Shown piece by piece: positions 43,645-51,972 of a stretch of DNA of 64,000 nucleotides. The position numbers were made by a program, and so were the translations under genes. The stretch spans positions 1 through 64,000 of the forward strand of contig UQMM01000007.1 of the NCBI GenBank assembly GCA_900542165.1, read 5' to 3'. The DNA comes from an uncultured Collinsella sp. Its GTDB lineage: Bacteria; Actinomycetota; Coriobacteriia; Coriobacteriales; Coriobacteriaceae. The notes beneath the pieces are model-generated. The model had not been told where the DNA came from and ran no database searches. It worked only from the letters and a program-made list of their open reading frames with translations. Numbering within the stretch: position 1 is the first letter of the stretch; each line of letters begins with the position of its first letter.

Positions 43645-46600
43645 ATGGGGGAACTCGAGCGCAACATACGCGATGACGTGGGGCAGCCTCAAGGCAACGC
43701 TCCAAGTACAGACAATGGGGGACAATTGGATATGTTTGAGGACGAGCGCGAGCGCGCCTCGTTGCATCGCCGTGGCGCGATTGCACGCGGTGTAGCCAAG
43801 CGCGGCCTGGTGGCATTCCTGGCCTTCGCGATGGCCTTTGGCACCACGCCGGCTCAGCTGTGGGCCGAGGGCGCCGAGGGCATTGCCGAGGCTGTGGCTC
43901 AGGCTGCGACGCCGGGTGAGGACGCTGCGCTTGCGGGCGGTGCCGCTGAGCAGAGCGGCACCGAGGTTTCGGATTCCGAGAGCGCGCCTGCAGCTAGTGC
44001 CGCTACAACAGAGGCAGCAACTGGCGACGAAGGCTCGGCGACGGGGGAGAGCCCTGCCACGAGCGAGCAGTCTTCGACGGCATCCACTGGCCAAGCAGGA
44101 TCTGCCGCCGCGACTGCCGTCCAGACAGAGAACCCGACAGAAACCGGCGATGTCGCCAAGAAGCAGGTCGAGGTCTCGTTCTCGATTATCGGCACCGATG
44201 CCGACGGCAAGGCTCAGACCTGGGTGGCACCTACGCAGCTCAAGCTCGACGAGGGCGCGACGGCTGCGGATGCCTTCATTAAGCTGCAGGAGAAGACGGG
44301 CTTCAAGGCGAAGTACGAACCGAACACAGCATACGGTTTCTACCTCGAAAGCATCACATCCCCGAGCGATGGCCGCACGCTCGCCTACGATCCGACGACT
44401 TATGCCTTCTGGCAGCTGTTCGTCAACGGCGCGTCTTCCTCGGTTGGCGCGAGCAGCGTTAAGCTCACCCCGGGGCAGAAGATTGAGTTTGCCTTTACGG
44501 GTGGTAGCGCATCCCCTGTCGTTAAGGACCAGCTTGCTGCGAATGTGACCGTCATTGGTCGCGATGCCCAGGGTAAGACTCAGACCTGGGTCGACAACGC
44601 GCAGTATGTGGTGACGTCCGGTTCGAGCGCGCTCGATCTTACGAAGGTCGCACTCGAGGCGAACGACATTGACGCCGTTGCTGCGGGCTCCTTCATTCTG
44701 AGCCTTAAGTACAACGGCGTTGAGCTGGGTACGCCGTTCGATTATTCGACCTATTGGCAGCTGTTCATCAACGGCAAGTCGAGTGACTATACGGCGGACA
44801 ATGTCACCATCCATGCCGGCGATACCGTCACGTGGTTCTACGGTGGCTGGGGCGACAAGTTGCCCTCTGATTCCGTCCATGCTTCCGTTCAGGTCCTCGG
44901 TAAGGACAAGGACGGCAAGCAGCAGGTTTGGGCCTCGACGGGCCAGACGAGTCTCAAGGCGGGCTCTACTGCCAAGGATCTCCTTGAGCAGACCGGCCTT
45001 ACTCTCGATGCTGGCGAATCGTCTTGGGGCTGGTTCCTCAACGGCATTTATTCGCCGTTCGATGATGAGTCCTATTGTGGCTATGATGCTGCGACCAATA
45101 GCTATTGGCGCTTCTACGTAAAGGGCAAGTCCGACTTAAAGTACAAGTTCGCCGACGTTGGCGCCGGTGCCTATGAGCTCCAAGAGGGCGATGCCGTCAC
45201 CTTTATGTATGGTGCTGACGCCGATGCCCTTCCTGGCCAGGTTCTTGGGTCTGTCGATGTTATCGGTCCCGATGTCAACGGCAACAATACTCGCTGGGGC
45301 TCGGCAAGCAATGTTTCTTTGCCCGAAGGCTCTACTGCCCAGAACCTTATTGAGACGGTCCTGAAGGCCAAGGGCGTTACGTACAACGGCTCCCAGAGTG
45401 GTGAGTACTGGTTCCTCAATTCCATCAACTCGCCGTTCGATCACAAGCCGTATGGCTGGGATGGTGCGACCAATAAATATTGGCATCTGTATATCAACGG
45501 AAAGCCCTCATCTCTCTGCGCCAACCAGGTCACGCTCACGAGCGGCGACAAGGTTACGTTTGCCTATACGACCGATGGTGCGCCCATGCCCGATCCCGAC
45601 AAGATTGTCGTGGACCCGAGTGCGACGACTCCTGATTGGGATGCCGAGTGGGCTGGCTACGGCAACAGTGGCAACGGTTCGACCGTAACGGATGCCAAGA
45701 CGCCTGCGCAGGCCGCCGGTCTTAAGTGGGCCTTCGATTGGAAGGCCGAGTCTGGCCAGCAGTATGCCAACTGCAGCGAGCCTGTCATCGCTAACGGTTT
45801 TGTGTACATCGCGACCGAGAACGAGCTCATTAAGATTGATTCGTCCACGGGCAAAAAGGTTGCCTCTGCGCCGCTTGCCTCCAAGGTGAGCTATACCTCT
45901 CGTCCGATCTATACCAATGGCCTTATCATCGTTCCGCTCAACGGCGGTGCGGTCCAGGCGATTACTGCAGACAAGCTGATCTGCAAGTGGCTGACGCCTG
46001 GTTTAACGGACTTGACGCAGAGCTCCTGCACCGTCGTTTCGGACGGCGAGTACGTCTATGTAGGCTCGGTCGATATTTCGTATGACGAGAATTACAACGC
46101 GACCTACGGCAACGGCTCCTTTGCGCGCATTAAGATTGCCACGGGCGAAGTTTCTTGGCAGAACATCGACCCTGCCGAGGGCTATTACTGGACTGGTGCG
46201 GCTTTGACGGATAAGTATGCCATCGTTCCTACGAGCGCGGGTACGCTTAAGTGCATTGATAAGACGACGGGCGATGTCGTTTCGACCATGAAGCTCGGCG
46301 CTCTCGCGAACGCCGACTGTGTCGCCGATCCGTCCAATGGTTCGACCTTCTATCAGATGACGCACGATGGAAAGCTCCATGTGATTTCGCTTTCGGCGAA
46401 GGGCGTACTGAGCGAGCAGAAGACGGTCGACCTGGGTCTTACTAATAACATGAGCGCACCGGCGGTGGCTGGCGAAAACTTGATTGTCGGCGGACAGACG
46501 GCTACTGGCTCTGCTCTGGCTCTCTATAATCTGAAGACCGGTAAGACCACGATGGTCACCGCTGCTGACGGCAAGGCGCTGCCGGCTGGCTTCAACGGTA

Positions 46601-47511
46601 TTGCTGCTACTCCGCTGGTGAGTGTTCAGGGTGGAAAGACCCATGTGTACTTCACCGTTAACAGCGCGGATAGCAAGGATTACGTCAACTATTCTGCTGG
46701 TGGTGGCGTGTATCGCTATACGCTCGGCGATGCAGAGGCGACGCAGATTTATGATGCGGCTGGCCATTACCAGCACTGCGACTCTCCGGTCATTGCCGAT
46801 GCTTCTGGCAATCTCTACTACATCAATGACTCGGGCACGCTGTTCAAGCTTGGGGCCGTTGAGTCTTGGACGGTTGCTTTTAATTCCAACGGCGGGTCTG
46901 CTTGCGACACTAAGTTTGTTGCTACGGCCGATGGCAAGCTGGTCAAGCCGGCCGATCCGACGCGCGATGGCTACACTTTCGGCGGTTGGTATACCGATGA
47001 GGCTTGCACGCAGGCGTATGACTTTAGCACGCCGGTAACGGCCGACCTGACGCTGTATGCCAAGTGGACCAAGAATGCCGTTAACCCTGGCGGTAATGGC
47101 GGCGCTGGTTCGAATGGCGGCGGTTCTGGTATCGGTACTGGTTCCGGCACTGGCGCTGGCGCGGGTTCTGGCTCCGGCTCGAAGGGCGGCGCTATTGCCC
47201 CGGGCCAGAAGCCGGTGACCAAGACGACGGTGTCGACCAAGACCGAGACCAAGGACAACAAGTCCGACAAGAAGGACTCCGATAAGTCCGATAAGAAGGA
47301 CGAGAAGAAGTCTGACAAGAAGGACAGCAAGTCCGACAAGAAGTCCGATTCCAAGTCCGATACGGGTGCTGCTTCCACGACCACTGCTAAGAAGCCCTCT
47401 AGTGCTTCCGAGCAGGAGACTGGCACCAACCCGCTCGCCATTGTTGGCGTTGCCGCCGGCGTCATCGGTCTCGCCATCGTCGGCGTGTTCGTGTTCACCA
47501 AACGTCGGTAG
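43645..47511 (+). CDS. Riboswitch-controlled surface protein: four DUF4430 domains, PQQ-type beta-propeller, membrane anchor
   Basis: 1288 residues. A long N-terminal lead ends in an export signal (RGLVAFLAFAMAFGTTPAQLWA, about residues 52-75; seen as RGLVAFLAFAM). A Ser/Ala/Thr-rich spacer follows. Four tandem DUF4430 domains, about 105-125 residues each, begin near SFSIIGTDADGKAQTWV, NVTVIGRDAQGKTQTWV, SVQVLGKDKDGKQQVWA and SVDVIGPDVNGNNTRWG; each ends in a YW-x-x-(F/Y)-(I/V)-(N/K)-GK segment and a D-x-V-T-F strand. A PQQ-like beta-propeller (about 690-1075; WAFDWKAESGQQYA, ATENELIKIDSSTGKKV) and one InlB/Flg_new-type repeat (GYTFGGWYTDEACT) come next, then Gly- and Lys/Ser/Asp-rich stalk and a terminal membrane helix with KRR. 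DUF4430 corresponds to the C-terminal domain of transcobalamin. GGAAGGAGG fixes ATG 43645. Function inferred: surface B12 binding. Confidence 0.85.
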   Translation: MGELERNIRDDVGQPQGNAPSTDNGGQLDMFEDERERASLHRRGAIARGVAKRGLVAFLAFAMAFGTTPAQLWAEGAEGIAEAVAQAATPGEDAALAGGAAEQSGTEVSDSESAPAASAATTEAATGDEGSATGESPATSEQSSTASTGQAGSAAATAVQTENPTETGDVAKKQVEVSFSIIGTDADGKAQTWVAPTQLKLDEGATAADAFIKLQEKTGFKAKYEPNTAYGFYLESITSPSDGRTLAYDPTTYAFWQLFVNGASSSVGASSVKLTPGQKIEFAFTGGSASPVVKDQLAANVTVIGRDAQGKTQTWVDNAQYVVTSGSSALDLTKVALEANDIDAVAAGSFILSLKYNGVELGTPFDYSTYWQLFINGKSSDYTADNVTIHAGDTVTWFYGGWGDKLPSDSVHASVQVLGKDKDGKQQVWASTGQTSLKAGSTAKDLLEQTGLTLDAGESSWGWFLNGIYSPFDDESYCGYDAATNSYWRFYVKGKSDLKYKFADVGAGAYELQEGDAVTFMYGADADALPGQVLGSVDVIGPDVNGNNTRWGSASNVSLPEGSTAQNLIETVLKAKGVTYNGSQSGEYWFLNSINSPFDHKPYGWDGATNKYWHLYINGKPSSLCANQVTLTSGDKVTFAYTTDGAPMPDPDKIVVDPSATTPDWDAEWAGYGNSGNGSTVTDAKTPAQAAGLKWAFDWKAESGQQYANCSEPVIANGFVYIATENELIKIDSSTGKKVASAPLASKVSYTSRPIYTNGLIIVPLNGGAVQAITADKLICKWLTPGLTDLTQSSCTVVSDGEYVYVGSVDISYDENYNATYGNGSFARIKIATGEVSWQNIDPAEGYYWTGAALTDKYAIVPTSAGTLKCIDKTTGDVVSTMKLGALANADCVADPSNGSTFYQMTHDGKLHVISLSAKGVLSEQKTVDLGLTNNMSAPAVAGENLIVGGQTATGSALALYNLKTGKTTMVTAADGKALPAGFNGIAATPLVSVQGGKTHVYFTVNSADSKDYVNYSAGGGVYRYTLGDAEATQIYDAAGHYQHCDSPVIADASGNLYYINDSGTLFKLGAVESWTVAFNSNGGSACDTKFVATADGKLVKPADPTRDGYTFGGWYTDEACTQAYDFSTPVTADLTLYAKWTKNAVNPGGNGGAGSNGGGSGIGTGSGTGAGAGSGSGSKGGAIAPGQKPVTKTTVSTKTETKDNKSDKKDSDKSDKKDEKKSDKKDSKSDKKSDSKSDTGAASTTTAKKPSSASEQETGTNPLAIVGVAAGVIGLAIVGVFVFTKRR

Positions 47512-48474
47512 GTGAGGGCTGTGTCCAATAAATCCAAGGACGCTGACCCCAAGCAACCAAATTCCTCGTTCATTCAGTTCGACGATGCAAAGCAACAGGG
47601 CGCCGCTTCGGCGGCGTCCGCCCCTCGACAGAAGGCGCTTACTGGTGTCCTGACCGCCGCGTGCGTTGCGCTAATTGTCATATCGCTGGGCTTCGTCCAT
47701 CCTTCCGAGAGCGGCGCCTGGTCCATTGACTGGATCGTTCAGACCGTGATGGGGGAGAGCGTCGTCGCGAAGGACGCCAAGGGGTCTGACTCGACCGTCG
47801 CTTCGGGTAAAGCTGGCTCCAAGGATTCCAAATCTTCGGATGGTGCGAACGACGAGTCTAAGGGTTCGGATAAATCTGACTCTAAGAAGGAGTCCGAGTC
47901 TTCGGACAAGGAATCAAACAAGGGCTCGGATGGCAAAAAGTCCGAAGACAAGGATGGCAAGAAGTCTGGAGAGAAGGATGGCAAGAAGTTTGGAGAGAAG
48001 AACAGCAATAAAAAGACCGACGGCAATCAGTCGACTTCTCAGAACTCGACTTCTTCTGGCGGGGCCGGCTCTACGCCTGGCGCCTCCTCCTCATCCAGCG
48101 GGGCATCTTCTGCCCCCGATAACGGCAACGCCTCTACTGGTGACCAGGGCAGCTCGCAGCAGCCTAGCTACGTAACGGTGACGGTTTCGGTCACATCGAG
48201 CGCTGTGGGCAATCCTGTGTCCTCTGGTGGCACCTTTACCTTTAACGAAGGCGCTACCGTTTACGATGCCCTGTGCGCGCTGGGCCTTTCTGTCAACGCA
48301 CACGGCTCGTCGTACGGCACGTATGTTTCCGCGATTGGTGGTTTGGCCGAGAAACAGCACGGCGGCACGAGCGGCTGGATGTACTCCGTCAACGGCACAA
48401 CGCCCATGACGGCCTGCAGCAACTATGTTCTCTCAAACGGCGACAACGTAGTCTGGTATTACGTAACAGGCTAG
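47512..48474 (+). CDS. Membrane-anchored DUF4430 protein on a charged stalk
   Basis: 320 residues. Cytoplasmic start, one membrane helix (ALTGVLTAACVALIVISLGF, about residues 42-61), then about 130 residues of Ser/Lys/Asp/Gly repeats forming a stalk, and one C-terminal DUF4430 domain (about 218-320) with GGTFTFNEGATVYDALCALG, SGWMYSVNGTTPM and a final DNVVWYYVTG. This is the standard transcobalamin-like domain layout. It starts with GTG immediately after the previous stop codon (GTG 47521 is an alternative; neither has a strong ribosome site), so it is cotranscribed under the same riboswitch. It may pass ligand from the larger protein towards the membrane; this is an inference. Confidence 0.82.
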   Translation: MRAVSNKSKDADPKQPNSSFIQFDDAKQQGAASAASAPRQKALTGVLTAACVALIVISLGFVHPSESGAWSIDWIVQTVMGESVVAKDAKGSDSTVASGKAGSKDSKSSDGANDESKGSDKSDSKKESESSDKESNKGSDGKKSEDKDGKKSGEKDGKKFGEKNSNKKTDGNQSTSQNSTSSGGAGSTPGASSSSSGASSAPDNGNASTGDQGSSQQPSYVTVTVSVTSSAVGNPVSSGGTFTFNEGATVYDALCALGLSVNAHGSSYGTYVSAIGGLAEKQHGGTSGWMYSVNGTTPMTACSNYVLSNGDNVVWYYVTG

Positions 48475-48496
48475 AGGCCTCGACATAGCGCGCCAG

Positions 48497-48534
48497 ACGG
48501 GCGGTTCGGACAAACATCCGGGCTGCCCGTTTTT
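48497..48534 (+). terminator. Terminator of the DUF4430 operon
   Basis: Arms ACGGGC...CGGA and TCCGGGCTGCCCGT (with G-T pairs), then TTTT, 23 bases after the second DUF4430 gene. Confidence 0.65.
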
Positions 48535-48577
48535 CATGCGTAGAGGACTGGGTCGCCGGGTCTCTCGGCAAACAAAA

Positions 48578-48607
48578 AACCGGTTGGAACGGGAATTCCA
48601 ACCGGTT
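48578..48607 (-). terminator. Terminator of the first GtrA gene
   Basis: Perfect 12-bp arms AACCGGTTGGAA and TTCCAACCGGTT with a six-base loop. On the minus strand it is followed by a T-run, 27 bases after the GtrA stop. Confidence 0.85.
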
Positions 48608-48633
48608 ATACATTCAAGCAAATAGTGAATCGA

Positions 48634-49041
48634 CTACGACCGTGCACCCTCGAGGAAGAAGCGGCGGCTGAAGTAGTTGTACCAGGTGACGAGGAACGTG
48701 GCGATGGCCTTCATGGCTTGGTAGCCGATGCTCAAAAACGTGACACCCACAAACATGTACAGGTCGTTGAGGCCCAGACCGATCACCGACAGGATGGTGA
48801 AAATCGTGAACTCGCGCTTGCGGCTCATGCCCTCGCGGTGGTCGAACACGTACTTCATGCTGAGCCAGTAGTTGACCACGACGGACGTGGTAAACGAGAC
48901 CGTGGTGCTCATCAAAAAGTCGAGGTGGAACAGCTCGACGAGCGCAATAAGCATGCCCCAGTCGATGCCAAAGGAGATAAGACCCACGACGGCGAACTTG
49001 AGGAACTGCTTGGTATGAGGTTGTGCCAGCGCCTTGCGCAC
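48634..49041 (-). CDS. GtrA family membrane protein (1)
   Basis: 135 residues, four predicted membrane helices: FLKFAVVGLISFGIDWGMLI, the STTVSFTTSVVVNYWLSMKY helix, an IFTILSVIGLGLNDLYMF helix and AMKAIATFLVTWYNYFSRRF. GtrA proteins are thought to flip polyprenyl-linked sugars or assist cell-envelope glycosylation. The conserved F-G-x-x-x-x-x-D and Y-x-x-x-x-x-x-F features are present. It is closely related to the GtrA gene at 49262-49657, in the same orientation. Confidence 0.88.
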   Translation of the reverse strand: MRKALAQPHTKQFLKFAVVGLISFGIDWGMLIALVELFHLDFLMSTTVSFTTSVVVNYWLSMKYVFDHREGMSRKREFTIFTILSVIGLGLNDLYMFVGVTFLSIGYQAMKAIATFLVTWYNYFSRRFFLEGARS

Positions 49042-49140
49042 GTAATCACATCCAATGCGTTGATGAATCGAGCAACGAGTTACTTTAGAGCTTTTGCATG
49101 GGAAACGTAAGGTCTTTGAAAAGAACTATACGAACTCGCC

Positions 49141-49178
49141 AAATTTTCAAGTGCTAATCCGCAAACGTTGAAAATTTG
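49141..49178. repeat. AT-rich inverted repeat upstream of GtrA (1)
   Basis: Ten-base arms AAATTTTCAA and TTGAAAATTT separated by 18 bases, about 100 bases before the start of the gene. Possible operator or promoter element. Confidence 0.4.
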
Positions 49179-49190
49179 CCCGTAAACGAG

Positions 49191-49240
49191 CGGCGCCCAC
49201 GGACGATACTGCGCTGAGTGCGCGTCGTCCGTGGGCGCCG
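49191..49240 (-). terminator. Hairpin after GtrA (2)
   Basis: Perfect 16-bp arms CGGCGCCCACGGACGA and TCGTCCGTGGGCGCCG with an 18-base loop, 22 bases beyond the gene's stop on the minus strand. No T-tract. Confidence 0.6.
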
Positions 49241-49261
49241 TAATGCTGCAGGGGTGTCGAG

Positions 49262-49657
49262 CTATTTGGTCTCGTTGCCCTCCAGGAAGATCTTTCGGGT
49301 CACAAAGTTGTAGACCATGACAAGCGCGGTGGCGCAAATCTTGGCGATATTGGCCTCGAGTCCCAGGCCGGCGTTGAGTGTCAACACGATACCGTCGTTG
49401 AGCACCAAACCGATCACGGACAGCGCGACAAAGATGATGAACTCGCGGCGGCGGCTCATGCCCTCCTTGTGAGCAAACACGTACTTCATGCTTGCGAGGT
49501 AATTAAAGATGAGTGAGACGATAAAGCCGCTGGTGTTGGCGATTAGGATGTTGAGGCCTAGACCGTAGTGGAGCAGATTCATAATGCCAAAGTCGATAAC
49601 CGTGGCAATGACACCGACGACGCCAAACTTCATGATCTGCGCAAGGAGCTTTTGCAT
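49262..49657 (-). CDS. GtrA family membrane protein (2)
   Basis: 131 residues, four membrane helices, beginning MQKLLAQIMKFGVVGVIATV. It shares SMKYVFAHKEGMSRRREFIIF with the neighbouring GtrA (SMKYVFDHREGMSRKREFTIF), showing tandem duplication. ATG 49657 has AAGGCAGG upstream; ATG 49720 would add a non-membrane extension. Probable role in lipid-linked sugar transfer to the outer side of the cell membrane. The glycosyltransferase partner is not in this window. Confidence 0.88.
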   Translation of the reverse strand: MQKLLAQIMKFGVVGVIATVIDFGIMNLLHYGLGLNILIANTSGFIVSLIFNYLASMKYVFAHKEGMSRRREFIIFVALSVIGLVLNDGIVLTLNAGLGLEANIAKICATALVMVYNFVTRKIFLEGNETK

Positions 49658-49735
49658 GGTACCTGCCTTAGGGTGGCGCCGGGACGCCGTGGGGATGACA
49701 AACTCAGCAAGTTTAGCCAATCCCCACGGGCGGTG

Positions 49736-51652
49736 CTAGGCGCGCTCCTCGATAGCACCGTTTCTATATGCATCGAGCAGCTGGCGCAGGTCCTGGATCT
49801 GGCTGCGGATCTTGGCCCCGGAATCGGTGTCGCTCACCATGCGACGACGGTCTGCTTGGTCAAAACGGTTGGTCTCGCTCTCGATGTCCACGTTGCGCGT
49901 GAGTGCCTCGGCAACGGTGGTAAAGGCCTGGTGCGACTTGAGGCGGCAGCCGCGTGAGCTCGAGATAAGCGTGTAGCCGGCGATGCCCGTCTTGGGATGG
50001 TAAGCGCGGCAGAAGCCGCCATCGATGACCAGCAGCTTGCCCTCGGCGCGGATGGGTTGCTCGCCCTTGGTGGTTTTAACGGGCGTGTGGCCGTTGATGA
50101 TGTGGCCGGTCGGCGAACATGCCATGGGCGTGACGCCAAACTCGCACATGATGTCGTCGCAGACCGAGGGCGACTTGGTAAGCGTAAAGTACGGGTCCAT
50201 CGGCTCGACCCAGGTGCTCTTATCGGCGATATAGGCGCGCTCAAAGGTACGCACCAGGCGTCCACTGGCGGGTGAGTTAAAGCCAATCCACAGATACCAC
50301 ATCCAGTCGAGAGCGTCGCGGTCGCCCACGCGCCAGGCGCGGCGGGCGATGTGGTCGCAAAAATCGAGATAATCGCGGCCACCGTGCCAGGTGCCCAAGC
50401 AGTTCATGCTGCTAAAGGTGCCGTCTTCGTTGAGCGGCACGCAGCCATGGAACAGCAGGTTGCCGTTGGCGACCTTGTACATCGAGCCGTGGGAATAGAG
50501 GAAATCGATATGGCGATGCAGGTGATCGGCGGTGACAAACTCGGACACGAGCTTGTCGATGATGTGCTGCTCCTGAGACGTGAGCGTATAGGGGTCCGCC
50601 GGGTCGACGGTGGGGAAGTCGTTGGTCGTGAGCGGCCACACGCTGCCGTCGGCGAGCGTGACCGTGCCGGTGTCGTGGTCGATCTTGTCGAGTAACAAGC
50701 GGTCGGTCATATCGAACTCGGGGTGGCGCTGGATAATCTGGCCCTCGAGCTTAAAGAGCAGCACGTTGATGGCCTTGATCAGCGGGGTGATGGACTCACC
50801 GGCGGTGTAGGTGGCATCGGCAAAGGCGACAAGCTCACGCAGCGAGATGCCGTAGTCGTTCTCTAGAATTTCGTAGTTGTCGTAGCGTAGGTTGTTGCGC
50901 AATACCGTGGCGATGCAGGCGGGCTCACCGGCCGCAGCGCCCATCCACAGCAGGTCGTGGTTGCCCCACTGGATGTCGAGCGAATGGTAGGTGAGCAGGC
51001 GGTCCATAATCTTGGCCGCGCCGCCGCCGCGGTCGAAGATATCGCCCACCAGGTGCAGGTGGTCGACGGCCAGGCGCTTGATGAGCGAAGCGAGCGACTC
51101 GATAAAGTCGTCGGCGCTGGCGGTCTCCAGGATGGACTCCACGATGCGCTCGTGATAGCGCACGCGATAGTTGTTCTCGTCCGGGTGCGTGTGCAACAAC
51201 TCGTCGATGATATAGGCGTAGTCGCGCGGGATGGCCTTACGCACCTTGGAGCGCGTGTAGCGGCTTGAAAGCGAGCGAGCGACCATGATGAGCTGGTCAA
51301 GCATCGTCTTGTACCAAGTTGGCGAGTCCTCGCGCTGGCTGCGGACCAGCTCAATCTTCTCGCGCGGGTAGTAAATGAGCGTGCACAGCTCGCCCTTTTC
51401 GTCAAAGGAGAGCGTGTCGCCAAAAATCTCGTCGACATGCTCGCGCACGACGCCCGAGCAGTTGTTGAGGATGTGCATAAAGGCTTCGTACTCGCCGTGC
51501 ACGTCGCTCATAAAATGCTCGGTGCCCTTGGGTAGGTTGAGGATGGCTGAGAGGTTGATAATCTCGGTAAATGCGGATTGTTCGGTGGGGAACTGTCTCG
51601 ACAGCAGGCGCAGATACTTGAAGTCTTGCGGGTTGCGATCGAATGCGACCAT
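49736..51652 (-). CDS. fbp: Fructose-1,6-bisphosphatase class III
   Basis: 638 residues. The gluconeogenic step fructose-1,6-bisphosphate to fructose-6-phosphate, of the Firmicutes type III (calcineurin-like fold). Metal-binding motifs are seen in HFMSDVHGEYEAF, VGDIFDRGGGAAKI, WGNHDLLWMGA and INGHTPVK. The N-terminal YLRLLSRQFPTEQSAFTEIINL is characteristic. ATG 51652 has GGAAGG upstream; the ATG at 51697 adds an unconserved stretch. A 10-bp inverted repeat at 51680-51709 lies just before it. Confidence 0.95.
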   Translation of the reverse strand: MVAFDRNPQDFKYLRLLSRQFPTEQSAFTEIINLSAILNLPKGTEHFMSDVHGEYEAFMHILNNCSGVVREHVDEIFGDTLSFDEKGELCTLIYYPREKIELVRSQREDSPTWYKTMLDQLIMVARSLSSRYTRSKVRKAIPRDYAYIIDELLHTHPDENNYRVRYHERIVESILETASADDFIESLASLIKRLAVDHLHLVGDIFDRGGGAAKIMDRLLTYHSLDIQWGNHDLLWMGAAAGEPACIATVLRNNLRYDNYEILENDYGISLRELVAFADATYTAGESITPLIKAINVLLFKLEGQIIQRHPEFDMTDRLLLDKIDHDTGTVTLADGSVWPLTTNDFPTVDPADPYTLTSQEQHIIDKLVSEFVTADHLHRHIDFLYSHGSMYKVANGNLLFHGCVPLNEDGTFSSMNCLGTWHGGRDYLDFCDHIARRAWRVGDRDALDWMWYLWIGFNSPASGRLVRTFERAYIADKSTWVEPMDPYFTLTKSPSVCDDIMCEFGVTPMACSPTGHIINGHTPVKTTKGEQPIRAEGKLLVIDGGFCRAYHPKTGIAGYTLISSSRGCRLKSHQAFTTVAEALTRNVDIESETNRFDQADRRRMVSDTDSGAKIRSQIQDLRQLLDAYRNGAIEERA

Positions 51653-51972
51653 GAAACACCTTCCGATGGGGCTGGTAAAACTGATAAACAGCGTCAAACG
51701 TTTATCAGTATGCGCCGCTTTTGTTTCGATTTTGCGCCAGCGGCTGAATTGTCGGCTGAACGGTTTGGTAAATCGATTTAGTTGAGGTAGATATGGCGGT
51801 TGAGTGGAGACGACAGAGGGTGTTTTCTCAGATATTTATGCGTGGGGTCGGTGGAGACGATGGTGGTAAAGATGTTCGCTATTTTTGGTTCGATTTGGTA
51901 AATAGTGGACATATGTACCGTATGTAGGCTCACTGTGCGATAATTTGCGCAGCAATACGTAAGGAGCCTCAT
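51653..51972. other. Divergent intergenic region between fbp and the DegV gene
   Basis: It contains the inverted repeat ACTGATAAAC/GTTTATCAGT at 51680-51709. The rest, 51710-51955, is AT-rich and has no coding frame I would support. Confidence 0.5.
51680..51709. promoter_or_regulatory. Inverted repeat upstream of fbp, possible operator
   Basis: Perfect ACTGATAAAC (51680-51689) and GTTTATCAGT (51700-51709) with a ten-base spacer, 28 bases before the fbp start. About one helical turn separates the half sites, which suits a dimeric regulator. Confidence 0.45.

Noticed and set aside
43408..44880. Minus-strand open frame of 490 codons over the riboswitch and the first DUF4430 protein
   Set aside because: It is antisense to a well-supported gene and crosses the riboswitch; no motif.
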